A stretch of 23,275 bases of DNA from Bacillota bacterium (GCA_012521805.1 JAAYLQ010000041.1:1-23275), one strand, 5' to 3'; numbered from the stretch's first letter, positions 16,428 to 23,116 are shown. The notes: a model not told the origin generated them from the sequence alone. Numbers and translations: made by a program.

Positions 16428-17030
16428 ATGAATCGAGAAAAATTGATGCACTACCGCAAACTTCTGGAAAACGAACGTCGTGAATTGCAGAGCACGATCC
16501 AATCTTTTAAAGACCAGGGCATTCACGAGAATATGAATGATGTTACTGGTGAGTTATCTGCATATGATCAGCATCCTGCCGATTATGGCTCCCAGATGTT
16601 TGAACGGGAAAAGGACATAGGCTTATTCCAAAGTTTAGAAAATCAGCTGAACCTGGTGGATCAGGCTTTGGCAAAAATCGAGCAGGGTAATTACGGAACC
16701 TGTGAGCAGTGTAAAAAGCCGATTTCCGAAGCTCGTTTAAACGTATTGCCTTATGCCCAGCTGTGTGTTGAATGTAAACGGGAGGAAGAGGCACGGGCAG
16801 GTGTCGATGAAGGAGTGCGGAAGCTCTCGTTCAGGCGGTCTTTTCGGGATGATAGCGACTTTGTGGGCTTTGATGGCGAGGATGCCTGGCAGGCAGTAGC
16901 CAGATTTGGGACAGCGAACAATCCTCAGGATCTATTAGGGGAGATTGATTATTTCGGTGACGGGTATCCTGATGCCGATGATGAGCAGGGAATTGTTGAG
17001 GATCTTGAGGATATTTTACGGGATCGTTAG
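16428..17030 (+). CDS. YteA/DksA-TraR-type zinc finger protein
   Basis: Belongs to the yteA-type branch of the TraR/DksA C4 zinc-finger proteins. N-terminal coiled-coil region (about residues 1-90) with the family box GELSAYDQHPADYGSQMFER; zinc finger GTCEQCKKPI...LCVECK (about 92-121, four cysteines); and a C-terminal YteA-type tail FVGFDGEDAWQAVARFGT followed by an acidic end. DksA proteins bind RNA polymerase; by position between ileS and lspA this corresponds to B. subtilis ylyA, which has been reported to affect forespore transcription. A role on RNA polymerase in sporulation is thus an inference. The coiled-coil tip should be compared with DksA before claiming activity. 200 residues. 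Confidence 0.85.
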   Translation: MNREKLMHYRKLLENERRELQSTIQSFKDQGIHENMNDVTGELSAYDQHPADYGSQMFEREKDIGLFQSLENQLNLVDQALAKIEQGNYGTCEQCKKPISEARLNVLPYAQLCVECKREEEARAGVDEGVRKLSFRRSFRDDSDFVGFDGEDAWQAVARFGTANNPQDLLGEIDYFGDGYPDADDEQGIVEDLEDILRDR

Positions 17031-17047
17031 GATTTAGTCCGGTAGTT

Positions 17048-17077
17048 GGCAGGAAAATCATGGTTTGGACCGAAGTT
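17048..17077 (+). promoter_or_regulatory. Sigma-H-like promoter candidate for lspA
   Basis: GGCAGGA (17048-17054), 16 bp, CGAAGTT (17071-17077), in the 80-bp gap before lspA. Same layout as the uppP and ylmE elements. The C of CGAA is 40 bp before the TTG start of lspA. Confidence 0.5.
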
Positions 17078-17110
17078 CACTATTAGCAGTGATTGAAAAG
17101 AGGGATCTGG

Positions 17111-17554
17111 TTGATTTATAAAACCACCATTGCAGCTGTTATTCTGCTGGATCAGCTGAGTAAAATTTTTGTCAGCAGCAACTTCGCTATCGGTGAACGG
17201 ATACGTATACTACCCTATATCTATCTTACCTACGTGCACAATGTCGGTGCAGCCTTTGGTTTATTTGCCAACTACCGCCCCCTTTTTATTGCCCTGGGGG
17301 TAGCAGTACTGCTTTTGGCGTGGTACTACCGAAATTGGATCAGCAGCCAAAGTAAATATGTTCGGTGGGGCGTTGCGTTAGCGGTAGCCGGAACAGTAGG
17401 CAATTTAATCGATCGGATCCGAGTGGGTGCTGTGATTGATTTTATCGATATAACGATTTTTCCCATTTTTAACGTTGCGGATATGAGTATAGTTGTGGGA
17501 GTGGCGTTATTGTTTTTGGAGGTTTTGGTTAATGACCGGCAAACGGACAGCTGA
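17111..17554 (+). CDS. lspA: Lipoprotein signal peptidase II
   Basis: Aspartic membrane peptidase that removes signal peptides from prolipoproteins after lipidation. Four hydrophobic segments. Conserved boxes: DQLSK near the N-terminus, HNVGAAFG, and the catalytic aspartates in GNLIDRIRVGAVIDFIDI and FNVADMSIVVG. No ATG is available. I choose TTG 17111 because AAGAGGG (17098-17104) lies 6 bp before it and the N-terminus MIYKTTIAAVILLDQLSK fits the family; TTG 17093 has no ribosome site. This gives 147 residues. The gene overlaps the next one by 23 bp. Confidence 0.93.
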   Translation: MIYKTTIAAVILLDQLSKIFVSSNFAIGERIRILPYIYLTYVHNVGAAFGLFANYRPLFIALGVAVLLLAWYYRNWISSQSKYVRWGVALAVAGTVGNLIDRIRVGAVIDFIDITIFPIFNVADMSIVVGVALLFLEVLVNDRQTDS

Positions 17555-18467
17555 ACAGCTTGAATTTGTCTGTGATGAGGCATCCGCAGGAAGCCGTTTA
17601 GATTTATTCCTAGCAGATAAGATCGAGCAGACTCGCTCCCAAGTTAAGCGTTTAATAGACGAGGGTTCGATTGTTGTTAATGGTGATAGGGTTAAAGCAG
17701 GTTACCGCTTAAAGCTGACTGATCATATTTTGGTGACTATTCCTGAACCGATATCGCTGGAGCTTGAACCAGAAAACTTGGAAATTGATGTAGTTTATCA
17801 AGATCAAGACCTGGCGATTATCAACAAACCAGCAGGCCTGGTTGTCCATCCTGGAGCAGGCAATCTGCGCCATACCCTGGTGAATGCTCTATTATATCAT
17901 GTGACTGATTTATCTGGGATTGGAGGTAAGCTGAGGCCAGGAATTGTGCACCGCTTGGATAAAGATACTAGCGGACTAATGGTGGTTGCAAAAAACGATT
18001 TTGCTCATCGGCATTTGGCAGCGCAGATCAAAGCCCGCTCTGTTAAGCGGCATTATTTAGCATTAGTTCATGGTGTGGTAAAGGAAAAACAGGGTCAGAT
18101 CGCAGCGCCGATTGGGCGCCATCCTGTTGAGCGTAAGAAGATGGCAGTACGAGAGGATGGTCGACCAGCTGTTACTGATTTTGAGGTTCTGGAACAGCTG
18201 CATCCCAAGTATTCATTGGTGGAGTGCCGCCTGCAGACCGGACGCACCCACCAGATTAGAGTGCATCTAGCATCAATCAATCATCCTATTGTCGGAGATC
18301 CGGTGTATGGCAGAAAACAAGGAAATTTAGGAGCCGAACGCCAAATGCTGCATGCCTATTATTTAGGTTTGAGCCATCCCCGCGGCGGCTGGATTGATTT
18401 TCGTTCTGAGCTGCCTGCAGACTTTGCCGCCGTTTTGGAGAAAGCCCGCCGCAGTGTTCCGTTGTAG
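17532..18467 (+). CDS. ylyB: RluA/RluD-family pseudouridine synthase
   Basis: Converts uridines in rRNA (or tRNA) to pseudouridine. An N-terminal S4 RNA-binding domain (about residues 20-70, SRLDLFLADKI...LTDHILVTIPEP) precedes the catalytic domain with VVHPGAGN, the active-site aspartate in HRLDKDTSGLMVVAKN, and the C-terminal LQTGRTHQIRVHLA. Start at ATG 17532, 9 bp after GGAGG, giving 311 residues; earlier in-frame codons lie in lspA coding sequence. The overlap with lspA suggests coupled translation. The neighbourhood equals B. subtilis lspA-ylyB-pyrR. The exact rRNA target is not predictable. Confidence 0.93.
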   Translation: MTGKRTAEQLEFVCDEASAGSRLDLFLADKIEQTRSQVKRLIDEGSIVVNGDRVKAGYRLKLTDHILVTIPEPISLELEPENLEIDVVYQDQDLAIINKPAGLVVHPGAGNLRHTLVNALLYHVTDLSGIGGKLRPGIVHRLDKDTSGLMVVAKNDFAHRHLAAQIKARSVKRHYLALVHGVVKEKQGQIAAPIGRHPVERKKMAVREDGRPAVTDFEVLEQLHPKYSLVECRLQTGRTHQIRVHLASINHPIVGDPVYGRKQGNLGAERQMLHAYYLGLSHPRGGWIDFRSELPADFAAVLEKARRSVPL

Positions 18468-18494
18468 CCTTTGGTTATTGGGGAGGTAGGAATT

Positions 18495-19043
18495 ATGGAT
18501 TTAGTGAAGAAAGCACAGATTATGGAAGCTGATGGGATTCGCCGGGCGCTGACCCGAATTTCCCATGAGATAATTGAAAAAAACAAAGGCATTGCTGATT
18601 TAGCATTAGTTGGGATTCGCACCCGCGGAGTGCCGCTGGCACGGAGAATTGCTGAAAAGATCAAGGAGATTGAGGGTGCAGAAGTACCGGTAGGTATTTT
18701 AGATATTTCCCTATATCGGGATGATCTTTCAGCAGTAGCGGATCAGCCGATCGTCAATAAAACGGAAATACCTTTTTCAGTGGTAAATAAAACAATTGTC
18801 TTGGTGGATGACGTGATTTATACCGGCCGCACTGTGCGTGCAGCTCTTGATGGCATAATTGATTTAGGCAGGCCAAAAGCAATTCAGCTGGCAGTACTTG
18901 TTGATCGAGGTCACCGCGAACTGCCAATTCGTCCAGACTTCGTTGGCAAAAATGTGCCTACATCCAAACAAGAGTTGATTTCAGTTTGCTTAACTGAGAT
19001 TGATCATGAGGACAGCATCTATATTATGGGTCAGGTAAACTGA
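18495..19043 (+). CDS. pyrR: PyrR, pyrimidine operon regulator / uracil phosphoribosyltransferase
   Basis: In Bacillota, PyrR binds UMP/UTP and the leader of the pyr mRNA to promote termination, and has weak uracil phosphoribosyltransferase activity. The PRPP-binding motif LVDDVIYTGRTVRAALD and the PyrR boxes LALVGIRTRGVPLA and VLVDRGHRELPIRPDFVGKNVPTS are present. ATG 18495 follows GGGAGGT and gives 182 residues (B. subtilis 181). No pyr biosynthetic gene and no PyrR-type attenuator follows, so it acts in trans on a pyr operon elsewhere, if at all. Confidence 0.96.
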   Translation: MDLVKKAQIMEADGIRRALTRISHEIIEKNKGIADLALVGIRTRGVPLARRIAEKIKEIEGAEVPVGILDISLYRDDLSAVADQPIVNKTEIPFSVVNKTIVLVDDVIYTGRTVRAALDGIIDLGRPKAIQLAVLVDRGHRELPIRPDFVGKNVPTSKQELISVCLTEIDHEDSIYIMGQVN

Positions 19044-19049
19044 AAGCAT

Positions 19050-19076
19050 AAAAAGAGGAGCCCGACGAGGCTCCTC
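19050..19076 (-). terminator. Terminator hairpin after pyrR, better oriented for the - strand
   Basis: GAGGAGCC (19055-19062) and GGCTCCTC (19069-19076) form a perfect 8-bp GC-rich stem with a 6-nt loop. On the + strand only CTTTAAG follows, a weak tail. On the - strand the stem is followed by five U residues (A run at 19050-19054), a canonical terminator. It may work in both directions, ending pyrR and any transcript coming leftward from the following island. Confidence 0.75.
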
Positions 19077-19081
19077 CTTTA

Positions 19082-19305
19082 AGCTTAAGATCTGCTGTTA
19101 AATCGTAGAAGTCTTGGTTTTTGTTGTTCCATCTTCAACTGGATACGCTGGTGCAGCTGGTGCACGTATACTGTTTCGTTTCCGTGCTTAAACTGAATCG
19201 ATGATTTCGGTGATAAGTTGAAAACCTATCTACAATTGTAAAACAGAGATCTTAAGCAAGCAAGTATCGATTCAAGTTTAAGCTTGATGCAACTTCTTAT
19301 CACCG
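19082..19305. other. Non-coding island with three interleaved inverted-repeat pairs (candidate structured RNA)
   Basis: No convincing ORF. Three complementary pairs occur in the order Z X Y Z' X' Y'. Z is GCTTAAGATCT (19083-19093) with AGATCTTAAGC (19247-19257), 11 bp perfect. X is GCTTAAACTGAATCGAT (19186-19202) with ATCGATTCAAGTTTAAGC (19266-19283), 17 bp with one bulged base. Y is CGGTGATAAGTTG (19208-19220) with CAACTTCTTATCACCG (19290-19305), 13 bp with a 3-nt bulge. All three helices cross one another, so they form a pseudoknot or alternative folds. A small hairpin ATAC..GTGCA/TGCAC-GTAT and a tandem 9-mer GCTGGTGCA lie at 19143-19169. Terminator-like hairpins flank the island. No good promoter was found, so strand is undecided. 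Confidence 0.4.
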
Positions 19306-19344
19306 CATCTATATAGTACCCACGGATTTAGGGTTTTATACACT

Positions 19345-19382
19345 AAAAAATATCTGGTAGTTGTTTCCAGATTTGATTTTTT
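19345..19382 (+). terminator. Possible bidirectional terminator before the tRNA promoter
   Basis: ATCTGG (19352-19357) pairs with CCAGAT (19367-19372). The flanking AAAAAAT and ATTTTTT can extend the stem across a 3-nt bulge, leaving U runs on either strand. The core stem is short, so strength is doubtful. Confidence 0.45.
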
Positions 19383-19404
19383 ACAGAAATTTCATGTCCA
19401 AACC

Positions 19405-19433
19405 TTGACATGGATCAAAACTGGTGGTAGAAT
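19405..19433 (+). promoter_or_regulatory. Strong promoter of the tRNA-Cys gene
   Basis: Perfect TTGACA (19405-19410), 17-bp spacer, TAGAAT (19428-19433), preceded by TGG, giving an extended -10. Predicted start near 19440, about 20 bp before the mature tRNA. Confidence 0.85.
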
Positions 19434-19460
19434 AATAGTTGCTGACACGACATATACTTA

Positions 19461-19535
19461 GGCGGCATAGCCAAGTGGTAAGGCAGAGCTCTGCAAAAGC
19501 TCCATTCCCCAGTTCGAATCTGGGTGCCGCCTCCA
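19461..19535 (+). tRNA. trnC: tRNA-Cys (anticodon GCA), CCA encoded
   Basis: Full cloverleaf: acceptor GGCGGCA/TGCCGCC; D arm GCC..GGC with AAGTGGTAA loop; anticodon stem GAGCT/AGCTC with loop CTGCAAA (anticodon GCA at 19493-19495); T arm CCCAG-TTCGAAT-CTGGG; discriminator T as expected for cysteine, then CCA in the DNA. A single-gene unit with its own promoter and terminator. No duplicated 3' end that would suggest an integrated element was seen. Confidence 0.98.
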
Positions 19536-19548
19536 TATAGTTCATATC

Positions 19549-19579
19549 AAGGATAGAAACAACTATCCTTTTTTTTTTT
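19549..19579 (+). terminator. Terminator after tRNA-Cys
   Basis: Perfect 8-bp stem AAGGATAG/CTATCCTT, 6-nt loop, followed by a run of T to 19579. Confidence 0.95.
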
Positions 19580-19592
19580 GCCAAAAAAGGAA

Positions 19593-19652
19593 CGGATCCC
19601 ACTGATTAAAGTCTTGAATTCAGTAGAAAATATGATTGAATGGGGGGATCCG
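19593..19652 (+). promoter_or_regulatory. Inverted repeat around the ku leader
   Basis: CGGATCCC (19593-19600) and GGGATCCG (19645-19652) are perfect 8-bp complements 44 nt apart. The right arm overlaps the G-rich ribosome site and ends 2 bp before the ku ATG, so pairing in the mRNA would mask translation initiation. It could equally be an operator or chance. Confidence 0.35.
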
Positions 19653-19654
19653 GA

Positions 19655-20449
19655 ATGCGCAGTTTGTGGAGCGGTGCGATAAGCTTTGGCCTTGTTAATA
19701 TACCGGTCAAAATGTACGCAGCAACAGAAAGGCAGAACCTTAAGTTTAATTATCTTCACAGTAAATGTCATACACCGATCCGCTATCAAAAAGTCTGTCC
19801 AACTTGTCAAACTGAGGTAACCCAAGAAGAGATAGTGCGGGGATTCGAGTATGCGAAAGGACAGTATGTGGTGCTTACAGAGGAAGATTTCGCGGGCGTT
19901 GCGGTAGAGGCGACCAAGACGATTGATATCATCAATTTCGTGAATCTGACCGAAATAGACCCGATCTATTTTGACAAAACCTATTATCTGGAGGCTGTTA
20001 AGCCGGGAATTAAAGCGTATCAGCTGCTGCAGCGGGCTATGGCTGCAACCGGTAAAATTGCCTTAGCAAAGGTTGTCATCCGATCTAAGCAAGTTTTGGC
20101 AGCAGTGCGCCTTTATCAGGACATAATGGCTTTAGAAACCATGTTCTATCCAGCCGAGATTAGATCTCCGCAAGAACTATTTCCTGATTCTGAAGTTGAA
20201 CTGAGCGGACGGGAGATGGATATGGCTGTGGCCCTGATCGAAAGCCAATCTGTTCCCTTTGAACCGGTCAAATATGAAAATGATTACCAGAAAGCACTTG
20301 TAGAGCTAATTGATGCTAAAATTGCCGGAAACGAAGGAATAGTTGCACAAAAAACGCCGGTGAAAGGGGAAATAGTCGACCTGATGGCGGCCCTGGAGGC
20401 CTCGCTGCAGGCTGCCCAATCGGAGGAGAAGCAGCATGCCCTTCACTAA
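19655..20449 (+). CDS. ku: Ku, DNA end-binding protein of bacterial NHEJ
   Basis: Homodimeric ring protein that binds double-strand DNA ends and recruits LigD. The N-terminus MRSLWSGAISFGLVNIPVKMY is diagnostic. A cysteine cluster HSKCHTPIRYQKVCPTC follows at about residues 31-47, then FEYAKGQYVVLTEEDF. The C-terminus after the core beta-barrel is short (DLMAALEASLQAAQS). Start at ATG 19655 with a G-rich ribosome site about 7 bp upstream gives 264 residues; ATG 19640 would put the site inside the gene. It overlaps the ligase gene by 14 bp. In B. subtilis ku and ligD are made in the forespore and protect spore DNA; I found no clear sigma-G promoter here. Confidence 0.97.
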   Translation: MRSLWSGAISFGLVNIPVKMYAATERQNLKFNYLHSKCHTPIRYQKVCPTCQTEVTQEEIVRGFEYAKGQYVVLTEEDFAGVAVEATKTIDIINFVNLTEIDPIYFDKTYYLEAVKPGIKAYQLLQRAMAATGKIALAKVVIRSKQVLAAVRLYQDIMALETMFYPAEIRSPQELFPDSEVELSGREMDMAVALIESQSVPFEPVKYENDYQKALVELIDAKIAGNEGIVAQKTPVKGEIVDLMAALEASLQAAQSEEKQHALH

Positions 20450-21338
20450 AATTATCAAGCCAATGCTTGCGGTTGACCATCCTAATGCCTTTGATTCTCC
20501 GGATTATCTCTTTGAAATTAAATGGGACGGTTACCGCTGCCTTGCTTACTGCGGCGATGACGTTAAGCTATTCAGCCGCAGTCACCGCAATCTAAATCAG
20601 AATTTTAAGGAAATTGCTTCAGATCTCGAGCAGATTTCATGTCGCTGTATTCTTGACGGTGAACTGATTATGCTTGGTGAGGATCAAAAACCCAGCTTTT
20701 CTCGGCTTCAGAGAAAAAGTTTGGGAGAGATCGCCACTTATATTGTTTTTGACATTCTCTACTTGAATGACCAGTACCTGTTTGAGCAGCCTTTAATCAA
20801 AAGGCGTGAATTACTTCGTTCGCTGATCGAAAACAGTGATTTAAATCATGTTGTAATTTCTAGAGCAATTGAGAAGCACGGGAAAAACTTCTTTCAAGCG
20901 GCTGTAAATCATGAACTGGAAGGGATTGTTGCGAAAGAAAAAACTAGTGTTTATTTACCTGGTAAGCGGAGCAGTGCCTGGCTTAAAATTAAGCATCGCC
21001 CGGAGACGGATGCAGTTATTGTTGGCTACCTCCCGGATCGCACAGGATTTAAATCATTACTTCTAGGCCAATACGGCCATGGCCGTTTGGTTTTTATTGG
21101 TGCTGTTGGTACAGGTTTTTCAGAAAAGGAAAAAACTGTTCTTACTGCGGGTTTGGCGAAGATTGTTTCGGATTGTGCTTTGGTCGATAAACCGGAAATC
21201 GCCAATGTGGTCTGGGTTAAACCAATCTTAGTGGCTAAAGTGGGCTACTTAGAGTATACCGCCGACGGAAGATTGAGACAGCCCAGCTTTCTCGGACTGC
21301 GTACAGATAAAAAAGCTGAAGAGTGTGTTATGCCATGA
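20436..21338 (+). CDS. ligD: ATP-dependent DNA ligase, LigD ligase domain as a separate protein
   Basis: Seals DNA nicks and ends in NHEJ using ATP. The adenylated Lys29 is in motif I, EIKWDGYR; motif III is ILDGELIML; motif IV LEGIVAKEK; motif V AWLKIKHR; the OB-fold follows (AVIVGYLPDRTG, WVKPILVAKVGYLEYTADGRLRQPSFLGLR). The 300 residues cover only nucleotidyltransferase and OB domains. Polymerase and 3'-phosphoesterase domains are not in this protein. GGAGGAG lies inside ku, 7 bp before ATG. Its end overlaps the polymerase gene by ATGA. B. subtilis LigD has the same order, ligase then polymerase, in one chain. Confidence 0.95.
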   Translation: MPFTKIIKPMLAVDHPNAFDSPDYLFEIKWDGYRCLAYCGDDVKLFSRSHRNLNQNFKEIASDLEQISCRCILDGELIMLGEDQKPSFSRLQRKSLGEIATYIVFDILYLNDQYLFEQPLIKRRELLRSLIENSDLNHVVISRAIEKHGKNFFQAAVNHELEGIVAKEKTSVYLPGKRSSAWLKIKHRPETDAVIVGYLPDRTGFKSLLLGQYGHGRLVFIGAVGTGFSEKEKTVLTAGLAKIVSDCALVDKPEIANVVWVKPILVAKVGYLEYTADGRLRQPSFLGLRTDKKAEECVMP

Positions 21339-22231
21339 AAACGCAGGAAGCATTAAACATTGACGGAAAAACGATTGCCGTATCTAACTTAGATAAAATC
21401 TTCTGGCCTTCTCCGGTAATAACAAAAGCTGATTTGATTAAATATTATGCTGCTGTTGCTCCGGTTGCTTTGAAGCATTGGAGCAGCCGTCCTTTGACCT
21501 TACAAAGGTATCCCAACGGCATCGAAGATGAAGGGTTTTATCAAAAAAAATGCCCAGATTATGCTCCTGAATGGATCAGACGGTTTCCAAAAGTCACCGA
21601 TACCAAGACCATAGAATATATTATCTGTAACGATTTGGCAACTCTAGTTTGGTTGGGAAATCAAGGGGTATTGGAGATTCATCCGGCCTTATTTAAGGTT
21701 GACCATTTTCCAGCTCCCAGTTTCGCGGTTATTGATTTAGATCCTACAGCACCGTTAGGTTTTGCAGCTGCGCAAGAAACTGCTAAAAAAGTTAAGGTTG
21801 TCCTAGATGAGCTGGGCTTGCGCGGTTATCCAAAAACATCTGGCGCATCCGGGATTCATATCTATATTCCACTCCAGCCCCGGTATTCATTTCGCCAGAC
21901 CAGTCGGTTAGTAGAGTTTATTGGGTCGCTGTTAGTAAAGTTTTATCCACAATCTGTAACCAACGAGCGGTTGATTAGAAATCGTCATGGGGTTTATGTT
22001 GACCATTTGCAAAACGATGCAAACAAGACAATTGTTGGAGTTTACAGTCCAAGACCCCTGCCGTCAGCGCCTGTTTCAACACCCATCAACTGGGATGAGC
22101 TTGATCAGATCAACCCAGAAGATTTTAATTTACTGACTGTTCCGCAGCGAATTGAATCTTATGGCGACCTTTTTGAGCCGGTTTTAACAGATCTGCAGTC
22201 CATTGACCATTTGTTGAGATTGTTTCCTTAA
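21335..22231 (+). CDS. ligD: LigD-type primase-polymerase (NHEJ polymerase domain)
   Basis: Archaeo-eukaryotic-primase-fold polymerase that fills gaps at NHEJ junctions, often preferring ribonucleotides. Hallmarks: NLDKIFWP near the N-terminus, LTLQRYPNGI, the metal-binding FAVIDLDP, and KTSGASGIHIYIPL, then RLVEFIGSLL and YSPRPLP. Start at ATG 21335, in ATGA overlap with the ligase stop, gives 298 residues; an earlier in-frame GTG at 21323 lacks a good ribosome site. Separate polymerase genes occur in several bacteria and archaea. The product should work with the upstream Ku and ligase as a three-part system. Neither product contains the phosphoesterase motif set of mycobacterial LigD. Confidence 0.95.
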   Translation: MKTQEALNIDGKTIAVSNLDKIFWPSPVITKADLIKYYAAVAPVALKHWSSRPLTLQRYPNGIEDEGFYQKKCPDYAPEWIRRFPKVTDTKTIEYIICNDLATLVWLGNQGVLEIHPALFKVDHFPAPSFAVIDLDPTAPLGFAAAQETAKKVKVVLDELGLRGYPKTSGASGIHIYIPLQPRYSFRQTSRLVEFIGSLLVKFYPQSVTNERLIRNRHGVYVDHLQNDANKTIVGVYSPRPLPSAPVSTPINWDELDQINPEDFNLLTVPQRIESYGDLFEPVLTDLQSIDHLLRLFP

Positions 22232-22244
22232 TGAAAACGGTAAA

Positions 22245-22273
22245 GAATATCGTTATATGGGTAACCATATACT
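22245..22273 (+). promoter_or_regulatory. Candidate sigma-E (mother-cell) promoter and overlapping palindrome before ytxC
   Basis: GAATATC (22245-22251), 14 bp, CATATACT (22266-22273) resembles the B. subtilis sigma-E pattern (ATATT-type -35, CATACANT -10). The -10 overlaps the perfect palindrome TATATGGGTAACCATATA (22254-22271), which has no T run and could be a repressor site. The predicted start is about 18 bp before the ytxC ATG. Confidence 0.4.
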
Positions 22274-22297
22274 AGAAGAGGAAGAGGTGAGGGATCA

Positions 22298-23116
22298 ATG
22301 TCTGTGTTGACAATCAGTGCTTCAAGCTCGTTGATGGAATCGGTCAGACCAACTATAGATGCAGAGTTCATGTCTGCGTCCTGGCGCAGTGAAGGTCGCT
22401 ATACATTTTTGGATCTGCCTAGGGGGACAGAGATCCGCTCAGATTTAAAGATCATGAATACATTGGCATCAATTGTTTTTGGACAGCTCTCCCAGTTTTG
22501 GATTCAGCGCCTGCTGCGGCTAAACTATGCTTACTTTGACCATGATGAACAGCAGTCCATTATTCAAAGTGCTTATCGCCACTTAAACACCTGTTCGAAA
22601 GAGCTGTACCATCAAGTTTATTCAGCTTTGACTGAGTATTTAATCAGCAATAATCAAATCAACCTAGAGGGTTTTATCCGGTTTCGGGTCAAGGAATTTT
22701 GGACATTTCTTCAAGATGTGGTGGACACCGCTGTTGATGAATATTTAGCTGAACAGGAGTACCAAGAGTTTGTAAAACTGCTGCATTATTTTGTTGAGCT
22801 GCAGGAACCCAAGATTGATCTGATCAATGTGATCGTAGATCAGCCTGAAAATTTTCAGATTCTTAATTCTGAGGGGAATGTAATTCAAACCGAATACTTG
22901 GAAGGAATAATTCTAGAAATAGGCTGCGATGAACTTGATTTTGAAGATTTTTTGATTAGTGCACTAATTACCATTGCACCAGCGAAAATTATACTTCATA
23001 TCTGTCACGGTAAAAGAATCGAAAAGACTATTCTCAGCATTTTCGGCAGTAGAGTGTGCGTTTGCAACGGTTGTTCACTCTGCAATCACTTGTGTAAGAG
23101 CCACAAAGGAAAGTAA
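22298..23116 (+). CDS. ytxC: Sporulation protein YtxC family
   Basis: Protein of the YtxC family, conserved in endospore formers with no known biochemical function. Seen here: LEGFIRFRVKEFWTFLQDVVDTAVDEYLAEQEYQEFVKLLHYFVELQEP (about residues 124-172), the family's best-conserved block, then DFLISALITIAPAKIILH and a cysteine-rich C-terminus, RVCVCNGCSLCNHLCKS, that could bind metal. 272 residues. ATG follows AGAGGTGAGGG. No signal peptide or membrane segment. In B. subtilis ytxC is next to thrS; here it follows the NHEJ operon after 66 bp. Confidence 0.85.
   Translation: MSVLTISASSSLMESVRPTIDAEFMSASWRSEGRYTFLDLPRGTEIRSDLKIMNTLASIVFGQLSQFWIQRLLRLNYAYFDHDEQQSIIQSAYRHLNTCSKELYHQVYSALTEYLISNNQINLEGFIRFRVKEFWTFLQDVVDTAVDEYLAEQEYQEFVKLLHYFVELQEPKIDLINVIVDQPENFQILNSEGNVIQTEYLEGIILEIGCDELDFEDFLISALITIAPAKIILHICHGKRIEKTILSIFGSRVCVCNGCSLCNHLCKSHKGK

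Noticed and set aside
17060..17086. Eight-codon ORF (MVWTEVHY) before lspA
   Set aside because: It would begin upstream of the transcription start predicted by the sigma-H-like element, and its ribosome site is poor.
19147..19164. Tandem 9-bp repeat GCTGGTGCA as a CRISPR or iteron
   Set aside because: Only two adjacent copies without spacers; it is better explained as part of the local hairpin.
19084..19230. Open stretch of about 45 codons on the - strand ending near 19084, just before the leftward terminator
   Set aside because: It looks mildly protein-like (HGNETVYVHQLHQRIQ) and ends well, but it has no plausible start codon with a ribosome site and overlaps the inverted-repeat arms; not supported as a gene, though it deserves a homology search.
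19461..19600. tRNA-Cys 3' end as an attachment site of an integrated element
   Set aside because: No second copy of the tRNA 3' end, no integrase and no foreign-looking genes in the window; the NHEJ genes look like ordinary chromosomal genes.
21309..21338. Run of six A residues near the end of the ligase gene as a programmed frameshift site joining ligase and polymerase
   Set aside because: A -1 shift at the A run meets a TGA in the new frame within a few codons (21317-21319), so it cannot make a fusion; re-initiation at ATGA is simpler.
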